NCBI GenBank assembly: GCA_017795085.1
Contig: CP051246.1
Coordinates: 2,668,514 to 2,732,513, forward strand
Direction: 5' to 3'
Origin: Salegentibacter sp.
Lineage (GTDB): Bacteria; Bacteroidota; Bacteroidia; Flavobacteriales; Flavobacteriaceae
DNA length: 64,000 nt
Positions 60,384-64,000 of this stretch are shown in pieces. Both the position numbers and the translations under genes were made by a program. The notes under the pieces were generated by a model that saw only the letters and a list, made by a program, of their open reading frames with translations, had not been told where the DNA came from and did not search any database. Positions within the stretch are counted from its first letter, which is position 1. Each line of letters begins with the position of its first letter.

Positions 60384-60455
60384 ATTATACTTAAAGGTTT
60401 GGATTTTATTTTTGTTTGGATAACAGGTAAAATCCAAACGTTTGGATTTTCTTAG
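60384..60455. repeat. Right end of inner RIT: inverted repeat plus palindrome
   Basis: After the inverted-repeat copy (60,384-60,423) comes a perfect 22-bp palindrome with half-site AAAATCCAAAC (60,429-60,450), then CTTAG. The outer element has an equivalent palindrome plus short spacer at its left end. Confidence 0.7.
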
Positions 60456-60675
60456 ACATACATTTGCAGTCAGGTCTCTGGGAAAGATGGCAGATACAGG
60501 AATGGATCTATACGTATCACTGCCTATACTGTCCAATTATCTTGGTCATCAGTCCATTGAGTCAACCAATCACTACGTAAGACTTACAGCTTCTATATTC
60601 CCAGACCTTATCAATGATATGGACAGAAGCTGTATTGATGTCTTCCCAAAATTCAGCTGCTATGAAACCGACTGA
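60451..60675 (+). pseudogene. RIT recombinase B (outer), 3' segment
   Basis: The frame resumes as LRHTFAVRSLGKMADTG and LPILSNYLGHQSIESTNHYVRLTASIFPDLIND, giving the HxxR box and the His and Tyr of the active site. With the two upstream segments it reconstitutes a recombinase of about 340 aa. Its stop overlaps the start of gene C by 14 bases. Confidence 0.85.
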
Positions 60676-61675
60676 TTTTTCTAGGTATATCTCTGATTTT
60701 TTATCAAGGTACCTTACAGATGAAAGAGGTGCTTCCATAAACACCATAAATGCGTACCGGGACACTTTTGTATTGCTGCTCAACTTTATGGAGACCCAGC
60801 AGCAAATAAAGCTGGAGAAGTTGACCTTGAAAGATATTGACAAGAACACTGTCATTGCGTTCTTGGAGTGGATACAATCTAAACGAGGCTGCAGTGTTGC
60901 CACGCGTAATTTACGATTGGCTGCCATACATTCCTTCTACAGATACTTACAGTATCAGAATTTAGATGTCATTTACGAGTGTCAAAAGATACTTGCCATA
61001 AAATCCAAAAAGCTTCCAAAAGAAACAATGGTGTATCTTACGGTTGAAGGTATCAAATCGTTATTGAAACAACCGGATACTACAACAAAGAGAGGTAGAC
61101 GGGACTTGGCTTTGTTGTCGTTGATGTATGACACAGGTGCGAGAGTTCAGGAAATTATTGACCTTACGCCATCAATGCTGCACCTTGGAAGTCCTTCCTC
61201 AATTAAAATTATTGGTAAAGGCGACAAAGCACGATTGGTTCCGATGATTGAAGCACAAACGGTCCACTTGAATAACTACATCAGGGAATATCAAATGGAC
61301 CGTCCCGAAAAAATGTTGCACCCTCTTTTTACCAATAGTAGAAAAGAAAAACTGACACGTTCGGGAATCACCTATATCTTGAGGAAATATGTTATAAACG
61401 CAAGGAAAACAGATCCATCTGTAATCCCTAAAAACATGAGTTGCCATTCATTGCGCCACTCAAAAGCGATGCATTTACTGCAAGCAGGGGTCAATCTTGT
61501 ATATATCCGTGACATTCTGGGACATGTGTCCATACAGACCACGGAAATCTATGCACGGGCCGACTCTAAACAGAAGCGATTGGCTCTGGAAAAAGCATAT
61601 GTGGATGTAAGCCCCAAAGAAGAACCTGATTGGGCAAACAATCAGAATCTAATCGATTGGCTCAAGAAGTTCTAA
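60662..61675 (+). CDS. RIT tyrosine recombinase C (outer element)
   Basis: The ATG at 60,662 (MKPTDFSRYISDFLSRYL) overlaps the end of gene B; the earlier ATG at 60,614 lies inside B and is less likely. The 337-aa protein has an N-terminal core-binding domain (ASINTINAYRDTFVLLLNFMETQQ) and YDTGARVQEIIDLTPSMLHL (Arg I), GKGDKARLVPM (Lys), HSLRHSKAMHLLQAG (HxxR) and LGHVSIQTTEIYARAD (His, Tyr). The catalytic set is complete, so A and C of the outer trio remain intact while B is broken. Confidence 0.9.
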   Translation: MKPTDFSRYISDFLSRYLTDERGASINTINAYRDTFVLLLNFMETQQQIKLEKLTLKDIDKNTVIAFLEWIQSKRGCSVATRNLRLAAIHSFYRYLQYQNLDVIYECQKILAIKSKKLPKETMVYLTVEGIKSLLKQPDTTTKRGRRDLALLSLMYDTGARVQEIIDLTPSMLHLGSPSSIKIIGKGDKARLVPMIEAQTVHLNNYIREYQMDRPEKMLHPLFTNSRKEKLTRSGITYILRKYVINARKTDPSVIPKNMSCHSLRHSKAMHLLQAGVNLVYIRDILGHVSIQTTEIYARADSKQKRLALEKAYVDVSPKEEPDWANNQNLIDWLKKF

Positions 61676-61731
61676 TAATATTATGTAGAGTAATCTTTGA
61701 TATAACTCAATAAAAATGTGCTGTTCAATGG

Positions 61732-61767
61732 ATTACTCTACATAATAATTTACTCTACATAATGCAA
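61732..61767. repeat. Right terminal inverted repeat of outer RIT
   Basis: ATTACTCTACATAATAATTT and the following ACTCTACATAAT are the complement of the left end (53,399-53,426), with a sub-repeat ATTATGTAGAGTAAT also at 61,680-61,694. ATGCAA (61,762-61,767) is shared with the left border. Confidence 0.7.
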
Positions 61768-62052
61768 TAAAATTATTGCCGTGGTTAAGGACTTTAATAC
61801 TACTGCGAATAGGATTCGAACATCGACCAGGGTCCCGGTAATACCCCCATTAGAAACTTCATAAATTCCTTTAACCTTATTAGCATTATTGAGCAGTATA
61901 ATTTTAAAAGTTTCCTGCAATTCAATATTATTTTTATTCCATTGCTCAAATGCTAATTCTGCCGCACATCTCGAACTGGTTATTTTTGGAAGCAAATTTG
62001 TTTTTAAACTTCCGCTGTAGCTTATCGCTATTTCATTAACTTTGGATTTCAT
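61764..62052 (-). pseudogene. radC: radC, 5' part, separated by the RIT insertion
   Basis: The frame gives the RadC N-terminus: MKSKVNEIAISYSGSLK, SSRCAAELAFEQWNKNNIELQETFKIILLNNANKVKGIYEVSNGGITGTLVDVRILFAVVLKSLTTAIIL, then it runs into RIT sequence (LHYVE-stop). The catalytic HxHPSG half is at 53,208-53,373. Confidence 0.85.
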
Positions 62053-62094
62053 TATTAGCTTATTTAAAGGGTTAATAATTAAAAGAGGGCGAAA

Positions 62095-62120
62095 CTTTCG
62101 ACGATGACGCCCTCTTTGTT
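62095..62120 (-). terminator. Terminator between ssb and radC
   Basis: GAGGGCG and CGCCCTC pair across a 6-14 nt loop, with a T-run on both sides (TTTTAATTATT on the minus strand). It should end the ssb transcript at 62,157. Confidence 0.7.
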
Positions 62121-62156
62121 TTTACTCGATAATCGAGAATTAAAAAGTCCGGTAGC

Positions 62157-62504
62157 TTAATTACCGGAAGCTTCACCACTTCCCAAAAACAAGATTTCAC
62201 TAACTAAAATTTCGGTAACATATCGTTTCTCCCCGTTTTGGGTTTCATAGGATCTAGAAGTCAGTTTGCCACGGATGGCGACTTCTTTTCCTTTATCGAC
62301 ATATTTTTCGATAAGCTCCGCCTGCTTTCCCCAGGCCACAACATTGTGCCAGTCGGTTTGTTGAATTTTCTCCCCTTCCTTGTGGTAGTATTCATTGGTA
62401 GCCAGTGAAAAAGCGCTTACTTTTTTACCACTCTCGAAGTTTTTGATTTCTGGGGCATTCCCCACGTTTCCGATTAGCTGTACTTGGTTTCTTAGATTAC
62501 TCAT
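62157..62504 (-). CDS. ssb: Single-stranded DNA-binding protein
   Basis: The 115-aa protein is a short SSB with one OB fold: LRNQVQLIGNVGNAPEIKNFESGKKVSAFSLATNEY, TDWHNVVAWGKQAELIEKYVDKGKEVAIRGKLTSRSYE and RYVTEILVSEILFLG. It lacks the acidic C-terminal tail (DDDIPF-type) that chromosomal SSBs use to bind partners, which is typical of SSBs in conjugative elements. It coats transferred single-stranded DNA. Confidence 0.9.
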   Translation of the reverse strand: MSNLRNQVQLIGNVGNAPEIKNFESGKKVSAFSLATNEYYHKEGEKIQQTDWHNVVAWGKQAELIEKYVDKGKEVAIRGKLTSRSYETQNGEKRYVTEILVSEILFLGSGEASGN

Positions 62505-62506
62505 AA

Positions 62507-62635
62507 TTAAAAGATTAGATACCTGCTTTTCTTTGCAGGTTGATTAAACATTGATTTACTTATTATATCCGGAGCGTTTTCCTTTTTTAATTTTTTTACT
62601 TCGCTTCCGGGTATGTTGGTTTGAAATGATTTCAT
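62507..62635 (-). CDS. Small 42-aa protein upstream of ssb
   Basis: A short frame (MKSFQTNIPGSEVKKLKKEN, ending KKSRYLIF) stops 2 bases before the ssb ATG, an arrangement that suggests translational coupling. It is basic and has no hydrophobic segment. It is not recognised; it could be a leader or a small DNA-binding protein. It rests only on position and codon structure. Confidence 0.35.
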   Translation of the reverse strand: MKSFQTNIPGSEVKKLKKENAPDIISKSMFNQPAKKSRYLIF

Positions 62636-63409
62636 GATTCTAATTTTTGATTTACTTCCTATAGTGCCGTTTGCTGTTACCTTTTTTGATGCTGATACAT
62701 TTTCAATATTTAGAATTAGGGAAGACTTATAAAAAGGAGTAAGCGACTGGCTTATGCAGTCTGGACTAACTTCTAAATATTGGTATTTTGCATTACAAAA
62801 AAGGTAGGGACAGCAACGGCCGGGAAGGAAATAGAAGTACTGAAATTGAAAAACAACCGGAAGCGTGGTAAATGAAAGAATGGAATTCCGATTTTAGCGG
62901 GCGTCCTTTTTTACTTAGTCAAATATAAGCTACACGAGGAGCGGCAAATACTTTATGGCAGAAACACTATTAGGAAAATGAAAAAGGATGCCCAAGATAT
63001 TCTTAGGGAAGCTCTTTACCCGAAATGTAGCTTTTCGCGGAGTGGAGCGGTAATGTGCTGACCGACATAGTAATCTTTCTAAAGCTTATAATAAAATTTA
63101 AAAAATAGATCAAGGCTTTGAATTGAAAACCAATAGGCAATAAAATGCATAGCTGCAAAAGGCTTATCTCCATATAAATGACTTTGATAACTAAAGACGG
63201 GGTAATCCTTTTAGTTCTCCGGTTATAAGTTTCACTAAAATCGATTTAAAATAACATTCTAGCTTTTTAAATGTCATAAAATCTGACTAATCGTACCAGA
63301 TCCTTTAGGCCGCTAATTCCAATCAGGAATACTTTTGCCCACATTCCTTGCTTGTTACAAATGTTACATTCCAGACCAAAATTATTTTATTATTTTACCT
63401 CAAAAATTT
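62636..63409. other. Non-coding region at the right end of the ICE
   Basis: About 770 bp without a supported gene. It should hold the promoter for the ssb operon and perhaps the junction between the conjugative element and neighbouring DNA, but no attachment-site repeat was recognised because the partner end lies outside what can be compared. Confidence 0.4.
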
Positions 63410-63796
63410 ATGTTTCCACGACTAAAGAGTGTTCTGTTTCTAAAATGTCCAAGGTGTACGGAAGGAAAATTCTTGGAAAAACCACCTTATAGCTTTTCTA
63501 CAAATAAGGTTTTAGATAAATGCCCTAGATGTAAAGTGAATTATCATCTCGAAACAAGTTTTTATACCGGTAGTATGTACGTATCCTACGCGGTAGGAGT
63601 GGCCATTGGGGTAACTGTATTTGTTTTGAGTTATGTTGTTATTGGCTGGCCCACAAATCCTTTGGGAATATTTGGAATTATTGTCCTCGTTCTAATCTTA
63701 TTAATGCCCTATATTTCCGCAGTTTCAAAATCAATCTGGGCACATTTTTTTATTCAGTATAATAAAAACCTGGCTGATAAGATGAAAAATAGGTAA
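63410..63796 (+). CDS. DUF983 membrane protein with zinc-ribbon-like Cys pairs
   Basis: The start is set at MFPRLKSVLFLKCPRC (63,410); the longer frame from 63,335 adds a non-conserved extension. The 128-aa protein has two CPRC motifs (KCPRCTEGKF and KCPRCKVNYHLE) followed by two transmembrane helices (YVSYAVGVAIGVTVFVLSYVVIGW and IFGIIVLVLILLMPYISAVSKSIWAHFF). This is DUF983, a common chromosomal family of unknown function in Flavobacteriaceae, so the sequence here may be host chromosome. Confidence 0.85.
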   Translation: MFPRLKSVLFLKCPRCTEGKFLEKPPYSFSTNKVLDKCPRCKVNYHLETSFYTGSMYVSYAVGVAIGVTVFVLSYVVIGWPTNPLGIFGIIVLVLILLMPYISAVSKSIWAHFFIQYNKNLADKMKNR

Positions 63797-63818
63797 TCAG
63801 GCGTCAGTGCTTCAATAA

Positions 63819-64000
63819 CTAAAAATTAAAATTCGTCACAAAGTTGATCTGATTAAAATTGCTCTTATTGAAAATACTTTGAGCATCTGTATAGTTTTGA
63901 TTTTGCCGGTAAACCCATAACAAGTCAAATGAAAGTCCCTCAAAGAACTCATGGGCATCAAACCTAAGGTGACTATTGACCTGGAAGGACTCATCCACAT
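63819..64000 (-). CDS. Outer-membrane beta-barrel protein, C-terminal part (cut by window edge)
   Basis: The minus-strand frame from the window edge reads DESFQVNSHLRFDAHEFFEGLSFDLLWVYRQNQ, then NKSNFNQINFVTNFNF-stop. Alternating strand residues and a C-terminal Phe are typical of outer-membrane barrels. The start and family lie outside the window. Confidence 0.6.
   Translation of the reverse strand, partial: VDESFQVNSHLRFDAHEFFEGLSFDLLWVYRQNQNYTDAQSIFNKSNFNQINFVTNFNF

Larger units (their letters stand above)
56992..60455 (+). mobile_element. Inner RIT element, intact, inserted in gene B of the outer RIT
   Basis: 3,464 bp flanked by TCTTAG (56,986-56,991 and 60,450-60,455), a likely target duplication or crossover site. 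A 40-bp inverted repeat with one mismatch lies at 56,992-57,031 and 60,384-60,423 (starting TTATCCAAACAAAAATAAAA). It holds three intact, overlapping tyrosine recombinase genes and nothing else. It is not closely similar in sequence to the outer element, so this is a second RIT lineage rather than a duplicate. Confidence 0.85.
53374..61767 (+). mobile_element. Outer RIT (Recombinases In Trio) element inserted in radC
   Basis: Left and right ends carry the same inverted sequence ATTATGTAGAGTAAATTATT (left 53,399 onward, right complement ending 61,763). Inside are three consecutive tyrosine recombinase genes in one direction: A (53,540), B (split) and C (60,662), with A/B and B/C overlapping. 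ATGCAA occurs at both borders (53,376-53,381 and 61,762-61,767). Subtracting the nested IS110 element (1,388 bp) and the inner RIT (3,464 bp) leaves about 3.5 kb, a usual RIT size. Confidence 0.8.

Noticed and set aside
60442-60675. Independent 77-aa gene
   Set aside because: It is the 3' segment of RIT gene B; its apparent ATG lies in the terminal palindrome of the inner RIT.
53540-61675. One of the tyrosine recombinases as an integron integrase for the cassette array
   Set aside because: They occur as two RIT trios with their own inverted repeats, 33 kb away from the array, and the IntI-specific extra helix was not recognised.
1-64000. CRISPR arrays, tRNA and rRNA genes
   Set aside because: No regularly spaced short repeats, no cloverleaf with a CCA-adjacent T-arm and no rRNA-like sequence were noticed on either strand.

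Overview
The window comes from a member of the Bacteroidota, almost certainly a Flavobacteriaceae. It has SusC/SusD transporters, FecR/ECF pairs, RteC, Bacteroidetes-type Tra and Mob genes, AT-rich coding sequence and mostly no Shine-Dalgarno motifs. It is nearly all accessory DNA. No tRNA, rRNA or CRISPR array was seen.

(1) 1-20,660 is an array of small cassette-like units. Each holds one to three unrelated genes: DUF4272; a trypsin-like protease plus an unknown 415-aa partner; phytanoyl-CoA dioxygenase; Fur/Rid-lipoprotein/DinB; a serine hydrolase; a KAP-family NTPase; a VOC protein plus a repeat-Arr ADP-ribosyltransferase fusion; a PEP-mutase-like enzyme plus Ada. The units are separated by attC-like imperfect palindromes. 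Most start with GTT plus a short arm that is complementary to the arm at their own right end, and the arm differs from unit to unit. That is the signature of integron cassettes, yet no integron integrase is visible and gene orientation is mixed. A RelE/ParE-type toxin-antitoxin pair also lies here.

(2) The junctions are riddled with group II introns, all on the minus strand. There are four ORF-less or gutted copies of one intron type at palindrome boundaries, a group IIC intron nested in domain V of another intron, and a complete RT-bearing intron nested in a gutted copy. A further intron 3' fragment closes the array at about 20.95 kb.

(3) 20,950-31,000 holds a TPR/AraC regulator with a direct-repeat operator candidate, a lipoprotein and a small membrane protein, an AraC regulator, RteC, an excisionase-like HTH protein, a DnaD-like plus DnaC-like helicase-loader pair, then RidA, a beta-barrel protein and a LuxR-type membrane regulator.

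(4) 31,065-62,635 is a conjugative (ICE-type) backbone. It contains a broken amidase, TraE-F-G-I-J-K-M-N, then cargo, then a DUF6088/AbiEii toxin-antitoxin, coupling protein, relaxase, BfmA-like accessory protein, an oriT candidate, radC and ssb. The cargo is an ECF sigma/FecR/SusC/SusD/Tat-exported metallophosphoesterase operon, lying where traO-Q would be expected.

(5) radC is split by an 8.4-kb nest of mobile DNA. The outer element is a Recombinases-In-Trio (RIT) element of about 3.5 kb. Its middle recombinase gene carries an IS110-family insertion and, 110 bp further on, a second intact RIT element. Removing both restores a continuous recombinase reading frame. DUF983 and an outer-membrane protein fragment at the right edge may be host chromosome.
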